This document shows positions 23,730-34,900 of a stretch of DNA of 64,000 bases, in pieces (the stretch's first letter is position 1; every line of letters begins with the position of its first letter). Source of the DNA: Myoxocephalus aenaeus (lineage: Eukaryota; Chordata; Actinopteri; Perciformes; Cottidae); the NCBI GenBank assembly GCA_038501785.1, contig JBAMJR010000082.1:486001-550000 (forward strand), read 5' to 3'. Made by a program: the position numbers and the translations under genes. The notes beneath the pieces are model-generated. The model did no database searches. It was not told the origin of the DNA and worked only from the letters and a program-made list of their open reading frames with translations.

Positions 23730-24649
23730 TATGGGGTATGAGGACCTAAGTGTTACTATCACATAAGTATTAAGGTTTTGGGAAATATGCCTCTTTTTTT
23801 GCTAGCTGGCCCCAAGTTTTATGAAAAGATTGATAGATTAATATTGATTGTTCCAGCCGGTTAGCTTAGCTTAGTTTAGCTTAGCACAAAGACTTGAAAC
23901 GGAGGGAAACAGCTGGATGGGCTTTGTCAAAAGGAAAAGAAAATCTCCCGACCTGCACCTTTTAAAGTTATTACCTTTAACACGTTACATCTTTTTTTGT
24001 TTAACACATAACACAACAAAGGTTAGCTTGTCTTGCTAGCTAGCGAGCTAACTAAGCTATATTCCACGCAACGTTATCGTAACTCTTTTTTTTTTTAAAT
24101 CAGCCGGGAAGAGAAAGAACGAGCGAGACCCGTTGTTGCTGTAGAGAAACCTCACGTGACTTAAAGTCTTTTTAATTACATCTTGTAATTCAACAGTTTT
24201 AAAACAAAACGTGCAAAATGATCTTCTTTTAAAGTGACAAACGTGTGTAATTCATGACACAATTCAAGTATTACACATCTGCTCACTCGTTCTCAACGTG
24301 CCCGTTAGATGACGCTTCTGTGTTAAACCTCAACATATGTACACAGTGGCATGTGGAAACACTTTCCTTATTGGGAACTCATCTGGAAGAACATGGAGAA
24401 GAAGATAAAGAAACACGACGACGATCCGCTCCTGCTCAGATTACGAATGACCGCATCAACCCGAGTGGCTTCGTCATTTTTGACGTATATTTCTTTTGTT
24501 TCTCCGCTTCCTTTTCTGGACAGGCAACACCCTTGAATAACAGCTCTTTCTTTTGGAAAAGATAAGACGGAGAGTAGCCGGTGGGATGTGATGACGACGT
24601 TTCACAGTTCGATCAATCGGTTGAGTTTTACCCAGAGTGTAGGCCTGAC
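23730..24649. other. Intergenic, no gene recognised
   Basis: Contains GCTAGC/TTAGCTTAGC-rich sequence (about 23858-23885 and 24021-24060). The open frame at 24254-24565 has no recognisable domain and lacks paired splice signals. Confidence 0.4.
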
Positions 24650-25371
24650 TTTAAAGGGGGTCATATCATGCTCATTGGCAGGCTCATAATTGGGGTTTGG
24701 GTTCCTACTAGAACATGTTGACATACTTTAATGTTCAAAAAACACATAATTTTTTGTCTTAATAAAACTGTGTCTTTAAGAGACTAGACATGTCCCTACC
24801 AATATTTCGGAAGGACATAATTGTCGCTACCAATATTGGAGCAAACTTGTTCTGTGGAGTGAAGTCCTTTTAGATAATTACGATGTGCCCACCCAGAGGC
24901 TCCGTCTCCAAGACGATCTAGCATGCCAGCATGTGATTGGCTGACAGAGAGGGCGTCATCTGAAGCTTCCGCCTAAAAAAAAGGAGCAATATACGACATC
25001 CAGAGCTTTAATATCGCAGCCAGCAACAATTTGCTACGGCTACGCGTGCATGCGAGTGCTGTTATGTTTGTCTGTGCACTTTGTTTTATATTCTATTGTA
25101 AATTTAATGTGTTTCTATTTCTTGCACTGTGTTGATTGTTGTTTGTCTGATGGATGCACCGCCCGCCAAGACAAATTCCTCGTATGTGAAACATACCTGG
25201 CAAATAAATGGTTCAGATTCTGACGTGAGCGTGCACGTGAGCGTGCATGTGAGCGCACCCCACTGGCACCTCCGGTTTTCTGATCATATTTCACAGTTTG
25301 TGACTTGATAGGCGCTCCAGAAAACCAAATGTACGAGCACTGAAAAAGAAGTTCCATATGTCCTCTTTAAA
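24650..25371. mobile_element. MITE with TTTAAAGGGGGTCATAT-type ends
   Basis: The left end is TTTAAAGGGGGTCATAT and the right end is ATATGTCCTCTTTAAA. These are inverted repeats of about 16 bp with two or three mismatches. Both borders contain TTTAAA, compatible with a TTAA target. The left 120 bp (CATAATTGGGGTTTGGG, then TTCCTACTAGAACATGTTG) resembles a common teleost non-autonomous element. Superfamily not settled. Confidence 0.65.
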
Positions 25372-26434
25372 TCTGGACACTAGACTCTAATTCTTACATC
25401 AGTACTTTACTTCCACGCGGTCTGGAAACCATTAAAAACACACGTTCCGTCCAGAATATAATGCGTTTCCACACCCGATCTATATTGGTCCAGTATGGTT
25501 TAGTTTTGTTGTACTTCCCAATTTGAATAATAGAAAATAAAATAAAATAAAAAGGTTTACCATGTTGCCGTTCTCTTCCATGCTCGACTGCCTCCTGGCA
25601 CTCGCATTTAGCTTTTAGAAAACAACCCCGAAGTGATTTAATAGACCCGATTTGAGAGCCTTTGGGAGGGGAGCTGAATTTATGCCCCAGGGCTCTGGAT
25701 AGAGGCAGAGAGAGGGAGAGATGGAAGGATCACAGTGCAACAGTAAATAATGTTACAGTATGAATAATGAGCTCCCTCTGTGCCGGGGCCTCAACTGGAC
25801 TAATGACAGAGACCTGTTTTAGATTAGGTCTTGCACAAACATATACACACACACACACACACATGCGTACATGTGCACGACCCCAACACACACTCCCAGG
25901 AGGGAGGTCCTGTCAGTTTAGATAAGCTCTGGGTTCTGCTGTGGGGCAGATAATATAAAAAAGGAGGGAGATGGCATCACACGCACATCTTTAGTCACCC
26001 GTTCCTTTGAGCTGACAGGTATCGGGCACCCGCTTCCCTCCGTTGCGCTCAAGATGTGTCTTCTTGTGAGAAGGCTGAAAGTCAAACCTCCTTCAGCAGG
26101 GCAGTTTCTTCAGAGCCAAAAAAACCAACATATTTGATATGTTCCCTGTGCATCAATGGAAGTCCTCCATCGTGGTGCAGGTCTGCCATCTGCTGGCGGC
26201 ATGAGGTAATGGTTTAAGTTGCAGCGAGGAACTTTTAACTACTCATGAAACAGTCGCAATTTAACACTTTGCCCCGAAATGACCTTCATTATTAAACGAG
26301 ACCATCAGCAAGAAGATTGTCCATTTATTTATTTTTTATAGTTATTTTTCATGCTTGTCGTTGGTTTCAGAGTCGGATTCTAGTGAAACCAGATGACATC
26401 ATGCAGGTTCACCAGAACCTCCTTCAGCTCAGAC
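25372..26434. other. Intergenic, no gene recognised
   Basis: AT-rich with a short CA run near 25844-25862. No exon or RNA gene was recognised. Confidence 0.4.
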
Positions 26435-26555
26435 TCCAGTAGAGACCAGTCCACCGTGGACAGACCCAGATCCAGTAGAGACCAGTCCACCGTGGACAGA
26501 CCCAGATCCAGTAGAGACCAGTCCACCGTGGACAGACCCAGATCCAGTAGAGACC
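26435..26555 (+). repeat. 36-bp minisatellite, 3 copies plus a partial
   Basis: The unit begins TCCAGTAGAGACCAGTCCAC and continues CGTGGACAGACCCAGA. Copies at 26435-26470, 26471-26506 and 26507-26542 are identical, followed by a 13-bp partial. Because 36 is a multiple of three, it gives repetitive open frames on both strands that are not genes. Identity of the copies suggests a recent duplication. Confidence 0.95.
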
Positions 26556-26798
26556 TGCTGCAGCAAGGGACTCTGGTGCTTAGAAACAATACCGCTTTTG
26601 TCCACAGGGAGCGCCAGAATCAACGCAAAATTAAAGTTCCTTGGACCAACTTTAAGGAAACAGTCATGCAATGATATGCACAAGGTGTTTATTTAAAAAA
26701 AAAAAAAAAATCCAATCTTAAGTGTCAAAATCTCCAGGGATACAATAATGAATCCATATTAAATATCTTTAATTTAAAAACAGCAAGCTTTGAACATA

Positions 26799-26843
<45 letters not shown>

Positions 26844-27481
26844 ACACAGTAACCTTGTTGTTTTGCAGCAAACTCTCTATAAGTTAACCAGTTTGTGGTA
26901 GAATTCACACAGCCAGGACAAATACAAGTGTAACATCAGACTACTATTATTAAGTGGAACTATATCCATTATGTAAAATGATCAGAATTAGAAGGCTGGA
27001 TATTTAATAAAAATATCTATAAGCATGCTTCATCAAGTAAATATTTACAAAGCGTTGTAATATCCACAAGTCTCTGTTTCTTTAGTAGTAAATTAGTATA
27101 TTCTGATTCCACCACAATTAAAGATATGCTAGTGATTAGGCTGATTTGTTCAGCATGAAGTGTATTTCCAAAGAATGTGGGTTTCACGTCACACACTCCC
27201 GTTCATCTTCGCTGCACGACTGCTGCCAGAAATCTGTGATACTGGAGTTTAAAAAAACTAAGCCACGACCTGCAGCTCTAATTCACGTCCCTTCAGCCGC
27301 TTCCTCCTGGGTCCTGTTTTCTAGGTGTCAAAATGTCTCTGTTTGTTGTTTCAGTCTCAGTTCACGACCTCCCCGCAGCTCCCGGCTCCGCTGGCAGGGC
27401 GAGGAGAAGGCGAGGCAGGGTGAAAGAAGGTGAGCAGGCACCATCACTCTCAAGTCGGCCTCTACTTTCTCCTCCTCCTCC
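26556..27481 (-). other. Probable 3' UTR and downstream flank of bloc1s2
   Basis: Downstream of the bloc1s2 stop codon on the minus strand. The first clear minus-strand AATAAA I find is at 26693-26688, followed by a T-rich stretch, which would give a 3' UTR of roughly 0.8 kb. The polyadenylation site is inferred and not proven. Confidence 0.35.
26803..26840 (+). repeat. (GA)n microsatellite
   Basis: About 38 bp of GA. Confidence 0.95.
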
Positions 27482-27768
27482 TCATCGCTTCTCCAGTTTT
27501 TTGAATCGGGCCTCTGTAAAGATGAGAAAAGACAGGGATGTGATCACTCTGAGGCTAATGGATGCTCAAGTCTAAATGCTTCGCCCTTTGTGAGCTCTAA
27601 TGCAGAAATAATTAGGTGCGATGATGTTTGTGGTGTCACAGCACCACCTGGTGGTGGACTTCATAATGCGTCACAATGTGAGCTGATGGAGGTGCTGCAC
27701 ATATCAGACAAAATAACCAGCGAATAGAGAGAGAGAAGCAAAAGGAAGCATGTTGACCGTTTTTGGAT

Positions 27769-27841
<73 letters not shown>

Positions 27842-29977
27842 AGGCTTCAGTGAGTCTGGCGTGATCCAGGATGGGCGTTATCGTGGTGTTTATATCGCTT
27901 TCCTTCAGCAACGATTCCCAAAGCCGAACATGTTGAGACATACTTGTTCCCGAATAAATACTAACCCTCTACTTCACTTTCCTATATAAATATATACACA
28001 AGCACATTTGTGGTCTTCTGCCTGGTTAAACCTCAACAGTTCACCAACATTACTTTGTGCCTCCTCCTGCCATTATTATATTACGTTTACAATTATTGAC
28101 AAAGGGATCGAATTAAAAAAAAGGCCCAAATGACGGATTCCACTCCCCATGAGTCGAATCTAGGTTTGACGCCTGAAGAGCTCAATAATGAATAGATGAT
28201 TTACATATTTGATGCATTACTCTCAAGACAATTAGCCTACTAGCGCAAAATACAACAGTATATTGCACAAATGACATGGTTGAGATCATCTGTGGCAGAT
28301 TTACATGTTTAAAAACTCAACAGTTTTTTTTTGTGTGTGTTGCACACAAAGCCTTTCACGAACCAGTTTGCTTGAAAAATATTGTATGATGTCTTTTCTT
28401 TATGTTTTTATGATCTGTTGTGTCGTTGGGCTGCAACTAATGATTATTTTCATTATCGATTCATCTGATTCTAAAATCTGTGAAATGTTGGACAATAGTA
28501 AAAAACGTCCATCCCAGTTTCCCAAAGTCCGGGGTGATGCCTTTAAACATCTTGTTATTAGATATTCAGTTCAATATGATATGAAAACAAAAGAAACGCA
28601 GACTGGAAACAGCATTTTCTGAAGAAAAAAATAAATACTTACTAACAATTAAACGATTGTCAAGATAGTTGTGATTCTGAATATCATGTGTACCAAGACA
28701 TACAACTGAAAAATTGACAAAGAATGTGACTGTTTGAAAATATATGCTGTTGTTATGTTGTTGAAAACTAAATAAGAAGTGAGTTCTCAAAAAAAAAAAT
28801 TGTTGTGATTATATTTTCTGTCTAATAAACTAATCGCAGCTCTAATTTTTAGAATGAAAAAGGACAATAAAGTTTACAAATACTGTGGTTGATTGGAACA
28901 AGTCAGTAACAATGTTACTAAACTAGCCGCTATTTACTTAATGTTTTCTTTAAATTTACCCAATTAAAATCATACATGCACACTTCTGCACATTAGACGT
29001 CTTACCCAGTTTCTTGGAGTACGCGTCCATTTTGTAAGCCGCCTGTTCGAGTGACGACACTTGCTCCTCGATCTGATTGATCTGGTCCAGGTAGGGCTGC
29101 AGGCTGGCATCTAAAGAAAAGAAGAAGAAACAAAAAGAACAACCAGCAGGCTGTAGTAAAATATATTAAACAAGAACTGGAAAACAACAACAAACCAGGA
29201 TTATGCATATGGAATCACATTTGTTGTTGAGATCCTGCAGGTTACGGCTGATGTTGATGCTGATGTCCTTCATCTCCATGTACTTCAGGCTGGTGAGCTT
29301 GTTCATGTTCTCCAGGAGACGGTAGTCCTCACAAGTCCCTGAACAGGTGAGGACATAATGCATGAGAGAGAAGAAGAAACAGGTGATTATGAAGAAAGTG
29401 CATCTGTAAATCAAACTATATTCTTTGATCTTTGTGTGTAAAGACCTGTCAGTTCTCCTTGCAGGAAGACGGACATCTTTTCAAACATATCGGTGCACAG
29501 CTCGTCGATATCGGGCTCTGCGGGCTCCACAGCCTCCTCTGCTGTCTCCACGCCACCGTCACCTGCGCGCGAGCGTTAGCAGATTAAAAACACAGAACAC
29601 TAGTTCAAAACAATAAATGGAGCAACAACAAAAAATGGAGAATAATAATAATAAAGCCAGGAAAAACAATACGAAAGAAAACAGACTCACATAATGGTTT
29701 TACAATGTAAAACACACGGATAAACATACAAAATACAATAATAATGAGGTTACTGTGTGCTGCTACGTTAGTGTTAGCCAGCTACGGAAGCTGCGAGGAG
29801 ACATCACCCACTGTTCGTGCTCGGCTTCTTGGGAGCGACCGCCGGGGTCTCCGCCGCGTCCGCCGGGGCTTCCGCCGGGCTGCTGGTGCTCGCGGCCGCG
29901 TTCAGAGCCGCCAAACGGGCCGCGGGAGCCCTGGAGATGCTGTCCATTGCTGCGGCGTCGTCGCCCGTCGCAGCCAT
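27482..29977 (-). CDS. bloc1s2: Biogenesis of lysosome-related organelles complex 1 subunit 2, five exons, complete
   Basis: Subunit of BLOC-1 (cargo sorting to lysosome-related organelles) and BORC (kinesin-driven lysosome positioning); cytosolic face of endolysosomes. Coding exons on the minus strand: 29977-29812, 29562-29446, 29338-29219, 29110-29006 and 27513-27482; together 540 nt, 179 residues plus stop, all phases compatible. Diagnostic stretches are ELCTDMFEKMSVFLQGELTG, CEDYRLLENMNKLTSLKYME, LQPYLDQINQIEEQVSSLEQ and the end ARFKKLEKR. The middle and C-terminal exons form the family's coiled-coil helices. The first exon is Ala/Pro-rich and makes the protein longer than human BLOC1S2 (142 residues, from memory). 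Start chosen at MAATGDD because of its good context (ACAAAATGG); Met11 is an alternative. The exon 1 donor (A/GTGGGT) is weak and was chosen because it alone keeps the frame. Intron 4 is large and carries a (GT)n tract and a hAT relic. Confidence 0.93.
27771..27838 (+). repeat. (GT)n microsatellite in bloc1s2 intron 4
   Basis: About 68 bp of GT on the plus strand, so CA in the bloc1s2 transcript. Confidence 0.97.
28427..28846. mobile_element. Degenerate non-autonomous hAT-like element in bloc1s2 intron 4
   Basis: The left end reads TGGGCTGCAACTAATGATTA and the right end read inward is TAGAGCTGCGATTAG. The body has TTTTCATTATCGATTCATC and CAGTTTCCCAAAGTCC. This matches a widespread fish hAT-derived element with CAGGGCTGCAACTAA ends. 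Mutated ends and no clear target duplication indicate an old copy. Confidence 0.7.
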
Positions 29978-30020
29978 TTTGTTCCTGTTTTGACTTTTCC
30001 CCCCTTCTGTCACATGAGTG

Positions 30021-30030
30021 GTCACGTGAC
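30021..30030. promoter_or_regulatory. CLEAR-type E-box palindrome upstream of bloc1s2
   Basis: GTCACGTGAC is the exact 10-bp palindrome recognised by TFEB/TFE3/MITF-family factors in lysosomal gene promoters. It lies 44 bp from the bloc1s2 start codon, with a weaker E-box-like TCACATGAG 10 bp beyond it, in GC-rich DNA. TFEB control of lysosomal genes is established; binding here is inferred. Confidence 0.6.
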
Positions 30031-30423
30031 GTCCGCCCCGGCGCCGGTCGCGCGCATTGCCACGCCCTGGTGTGGTCGGAATGTGAGGCATGCTATTTAG
30101 TACCACTTTCACAAATTACCGCTAACATTGTTAACCAGTATTTAATTATTTAGTACAAACAAGAAAGTAATAAAACAAAGTATGGAGGCTGCAGTGTGTC
30201 AAACGGAATAATTAGACTGTTCCATGTTTAATAAATTGCTTTTCCAAAGTATATATATATATATGCAAAGGTTTTTAAATTAAACTTTGAAACTATTTGG
30301 TCACGTATTTTGTCACATTTCGTTTTTTTATTTTTATTTAGCCAGTTATTTTTACAATTTAAAAAAGGTAAGAAAGCAGCCTAAAAATGTGATGATACTG
30401 GACACAATTAAATTTTTTACTCA

Positions 30424-30590
30424 ATTACATTTTAATTGTATTTGTATTGCCCAATATCACAGATCAGAAATTTGCCTCAGAGGGCTTTAAAATCTGTACA
30501 ACATATGACATCTTCTGTCCTGAATTCTCCAAAATGAAAAAGGAAGAAACCTCAGGGAGAGCAAGAGAGGAGAAGTGCAATATATGTCAT
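30424..30590 (-). mobile_element. Second copy of the non-LTR retrotransposon tail
   Basis: Shares with 11977-12138 the words CAATATCAC, TTTGCCTCAGAGGGCTTT and AATCTGTAC, plus a simple CAATT-like stretch on the left. It ends in a Gln/Glu-codon-like purine stretch (GAAACCTCAGGGAGAGCA) often seen in this teleost retroposon tail. 5'-truncated, no coding content. Confidence 0.6.
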
Positions 30591-31495
30591 GTGAACAAAA
30601 CATAAATTAATTACATCGTCTATCCACGTGACAAAGAAATTAATTTATATTGAGTCATAGCAGGAGTTCATGGCTGTTTCCTGTTAGAGTCCACAACAGT
30701 TGCTTTAACATTTGTGGGTGATGAGGTTGTGATATGATTTATTGGCTTTTGTCCAATAAACCTAAACAAAATGTATATTTATCAGTAAAGTATATGTATT
30801 CGGCTACTTTATTGTCTATGTACTGACCATACGCAGACATAAAAATGTCTAAAAGGTTTCACTCTAACATCAGTTATGATTGTCAAATGGATCTTACCTT
30901 GTTACTATTGATACGACAATATTGTTCTCTAGTATTTTATCCCCATTAAAAAAACATACAGCTAAATATTTTACTATGATAATTACGCTTTTATCCCTCC
31001 CATAACAATATGTAATCCATATTTAATGATCATTGTAATATGATCATATTTTACTATTTAATTGCATTCATAAGTTGGCAAAATGCATCAAAATGCAAAA
31101 TGAATCAATAATCATTTAGATTTTAAGACATGATTATAAATATGTATTCTTAAATTATGAACTGAGCAAATTTAGAATTATGAAATATTAGGCTCTCATT
31201 TTACATTTAGGATGTCAGTATTCTTATTTTTGTCATTATGCTTAACTTTTTTATTTTATTTTTTCATTCCATCTCAAAAATGAGCTTCAATCACTGATAC
31301 ACAAGACAGTGATAATATATATATTTAAAAAAAAAACTTAGAAATCGTCACAACGTCTCGGACTTTTCGCTGTGCGCGCTCCCGCGAGAAGCATGCGATT
31401 CTTGGCAGGCTGAACTCGGCGTAACACCTGTGTGTCGGCGCGGCTGTGGGGGGGAAGCTAGGATCGTGACAGGCTAGCAGCAGTGGACTGTAAAC

Positions 31496-31546
31496 ATGGC
31501 GGCGTGCACAGCTACAGGGCTGTGCCGAGCACCCCGTTACTACTAG
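31496..31546 (+). promoter_or_regulatory. Upstream ORF of 16 codons in the usp24 5' leader
   Basis: ATG at 31496 in strong context (AAACATGG: A at -3, G at +4), 16 codons, ending in TAG at 31544-31546. The stop is 54 nt before the usp24 ATG at 31601. If transcription begins upstream of it, ribosomes would meet this ORF first, so usp24 translation would depend on leaky scanning or reinitiation. Confidence 0.6.
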
Positions 31547-31600
31547 TCCGCGAGACGGAGACCCCTCACACCCCCCCTACACACACCTCCCCGAAAAAAA

Positions 31601-31927
31601 ATGGAGACCGAAGAGGAGCAGCACATAACGACGCTCCTCTGCATGGGTTTCCCGGACCCCGACGTGATACGGAAGGCGCTACGGCTGGCGAAGAACGACA
31701 TAAACGAGGCGGTGGCGCTGCTGACGAACGAAAGCCCCGGACTCGGTTATGGATACGAGCCGATGGAGAGCGGGCCTGCCCCCGGCGTGGGCTCGACCGG
31801 AGACGTGGAGAGCGGCGGCGGCGGCACTAGCAGCGGCGGCGGTGGCGGCGGCGGCGGCGGCGGGCGGACCGGGACGACGGGAGGGTTTGACCCGCCGCCC
31901 GCGTACCACGACGTGGTGGATAGCGAG
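31601..31927 (+). CDS. usp24: usp24 exon 1: UBA domain and Gly-rich linker
   Basis: 109 codons, phase 0 donor (GAG/GTAACA). The UBA domain spans about residues 5-45, with the family signature TLLCMGFPD (MGF loop) and AKNDINEAVALLTNE. It binds ubiquitin in related proteins. A Gly/Ser stretch follows, encoded by GGC/GGT triplets at about 31812-31863, then FDPPPAYHDVVDSE. The GGC run is prone to length change between individuals or species. Confidence 0.95.
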
Positions 31928-34900
31928 GTAACAAAAAAAAAGAGCGGGGTTTCCCAACCGGGCATCAAAGGACCCGGAGGGAGAGAAACGAGGGAGGACG
32001 ACAGGGCGACTTACCGGGGAAACGGAGGGGCGAACCCCGGTTAACTCCGCTAAAGTTAGCGGCTGGTGACGCCACAACGAGCCCCAACGTGAGCTGTCTC
32101 TCCGGTCCCACGGGACAAGGGACGCTGTCACCGGATAATTGCCCGGTAGCGCGACGTATTGGCGACTTAAACGACGTCGCGAACCTAAATTCGTAAAACT
32201 TAACAGCTACGCTAACCCAACTAGCTAGTAGCCGGCTGGCTACCTAGCCATCCAGCGTCAGCCGGTAGCTGGACCAGGTGTAGCGGCACAGAGGCGGCAC
32301 TCTGCGGGGTTTAAATCACTGATTTCCTCTGGCGGTGGGTAATCGATCCCATCGGCTAAGCCCGCGGGACTGCTGGATCTATTCAGTCTGCCTTTTGTGG
32401 GGCGGCTTTGCAGCTTGTTAGCCGACGTTAGCGTCCAGGGGCTCGGCTGACAGCGTCGACCTCTCGCCGACAGCGCGGTCCACTCGAACCCCGGACGGCG
32501 GTTTCGCAACGTCTCTCTTGGCTCACGGGGCCATTTTGATCATTTCTTCCGGCCACATTCTCAGCTGTGGGAGAAAAAAAATGTAAAATATGCTTGTGTC
32601 ACTCTTGATGCTGTGAGGCCGGTTGGTTCTGTCAGATCTACCATGCAGGTCGCCTCGTTTCGTCCTAGTTTGTGTCACGTGTTGTGACAGTTCACTGCGT
32701 TGACGACTCATGCTCATGCATACCTGTCTACGAGACACGAGACGTGACACCTCGAGGTGCCCCTCGACCTCTCAAGCCTGTTGCTCCCTTCAGATCTCCT
32801 AAAATCCTGCAGGTGCTGTCAAAGGGAAAGCAGCACTTTCTCCAAAAAAAAAACACTAACTGTAAGATAATTGATTGAGACTTTCCAACCACGTGTTGTA
32901 TGCCTTTTGATTCCAGCTGCTGTGATTTATGAATCAAGCATGAATGGGAGTAAATTAACCTTCAATATCTGCTTTCTTTTTCCACTAACTCGCTCTCACT
33001 GCTGTCACACTGTTCTAGCTGCAGGGTAAACAACCGTTGGCGTTTACAGTATGCAGGAAAAAAAATGGCACACACTTTGCAGGTCACCGTAAATAATGAG
33101 CCTGTTTTTGTGAATATGCTAATAATAGTGTCGTTCCAAACTCACTCAGCCCAAGGCGGCGACTCCTCTTGAGTTCATTGAATGTCCACACGCCCCAAAA
33201 CAGTCGTCATTTGAACCCACTTCTCCATTTGTAGTTGTCGTAAGATGGAGAAGTTAACAAGTGTCTCGGCCCCCACATGTCATAGAAATGTGCAGTGCAG
33301 GAAATGAGCCTCAATAATAAAACTGCTTTATTTGATTCCTCCGTTTGCTTAAGAGGCATGTCACAGGCCTCTATGCCCCCATGTTATGCTTCCAAATATA
33401 GCCCCGCAGTCTCCCTACCACACACAAACACATTGCAGTTTAGTTTTTTTTGCAGAGCGGGGGTCCCAGGAGGGCCGCCGGGTGCATAGTAACAGAGTGG
33501 CTCTGGGTTACCTCACCGCCCTGCGCAACCGCCACACATGTGGTCTGTGCCTTCAGAGACCTGAGCCTTTCCCCCCTGAGGCCTTCAGGTCTTGACTCAC
33601 TGAGGGCTTTGCAGCGTATTTGCATGTTTGATGGTTGTTTACAAGCATCCCTGAATATCGTATACAAAAGATAGGAAGTTTGCTCTTTTCTCAGTGCCGT
33701 CATTCTTGTTGAAATCAGAGGAACCAGTATTTATACTAAATTATCAGAGTTCTGATTCGCAATGATACATCTCCCCTTGGTTACTTTAAATGTAGTGCTT
33801 TAAAAATATATATATATATATATATATATTTGGTTATTTTCTCGCCCTCTCTCCTTCCTCTCATCCATCCATCTGTCATTTCTAATTTTCCTCGAAAGGG
33901 AAGGGATGAAACATGATGCTTCTCTTCCTCCGCTTCTCCTCTTTAACGCTCAGTCCATCACTTTTTAAAATAAAACATTTCATTAAAACATGGACCATTA
34001 TGTATGCTAATATGTGGAGATGTATTCAGAATGGTCGGACTTGACCTAACTCTTCTTTGCCGTATTCATATTTGTGCTGCGCCCCAAAGGCAAACTGGAC
34101 AAATGAGCCGTAAACAGTTTGGGTCATTTATAATGTAGTTAAAGCTGAATTAAGATGCTTTCTCATACTGAACAGCAGGTCAAGCCTCGATGGATTGCTG
34201 TAAATGATTTGTGCGATTACAAAAAAAAACCTCAATCACTAGTTGATAGATATGACGTGCTTTAGTGTGACATGTTCCACGGCACTGGAGTGAGTTCTGC
34301 TATGTAATCATGAATATTCAGATGACATCATGAATATGTAAACAATGTAATAATGTAAATAATTCACCACATGGACTCGTAGACTTTACTGCTCCTGGGC
34401 ATGTTGTGTCCTCGTAAAGGAGGTCGCGTCTGAGCTCGGCGTTTTGAACGCAGAAGGTTTGAGGGGTGACGTTGAGCGAGTCGGGTTTTAACTTGACCTT
34501 CACGACCTTTTCGTCAGTGACCACAGAACATGCGTCCTTGTTTGGGAGCGTTAGAGATGTTTCTGATACCTGAACCGGCGTATCGGCCGAGTCCTGATCC
34601 GATACCAGCGTGTTTAAAATAAATATATATATATAACAGCTATATACACAACTAACCCTGCGTGGCTGTGATTTCATTGCTATCATTGTTGTAAGACCTC
34701 AGGCTCAGGTTTAAAAACCTTTTGGTAAACATAAACAAATGCATATAGTTTAATGACTTTATTTTATTATCTAGCTTGACAGATTCTCCACTGTAAAATA
34801 TTGCGAGGCGGCTCACTCGTTAGCTTCTTCCCTCGTCGATTTCAGACGCAGCGATCCGGTCGGTACTTAACCGGCAGGCGGGTCGGGTGGCGCGTGTTGT

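Larger units (their letters stand above)
29978..31495. other. Head-to-head intergenic region between bloc1s2 and usp24
   Basis: GC-rich near both genes and very AT-rich in the middle. It includes the bloc1s2 promoter-proximal CLEAR site, a retroposon tail at about 30424-30590, a short TA run at 30250-30264 and the usp24 5' flank from about 31340. No exon was recognised in the AT-rich middle (30600-31330). Confidence 0.6.
31360..32560 (+). promoter_or_regulatory. usp24: CpG-rich promoter and first-exon region of usp24
   Basis: A sharp change from AT-rich to CpG-rich sequence at about 31350, extending through exon 1 into intron 1. CTCCCGCGAGAAG near 31380 resembles the TCTCGCGAGA promoter element, and AAACATGGCGGC at 31493-31504 resembles a YY1 site. 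No TATA box was seen. The transcription start is probably between 31380 and 31480 (inferred). Confidence 0.6.

Noticed and set aside
24254..24565. 103-codon frame near the MITE at 24650
   Set aside because: No recognisable domain, overlapping frames, no paired splice sites.
29744..30153. Plus-strand frames of 118 and 132 codons
   Set aside because: They are antisense to bloc1s2 exon 1 and reflect its GC-rich, Ala-rich composition.
31483..31830. 115-codon frame overlapping usp24 exon 1
   Set aside because: It begins at GTG rather than ATG, and its frame overlaps the conserved UBA coding exon; it is a shadow.
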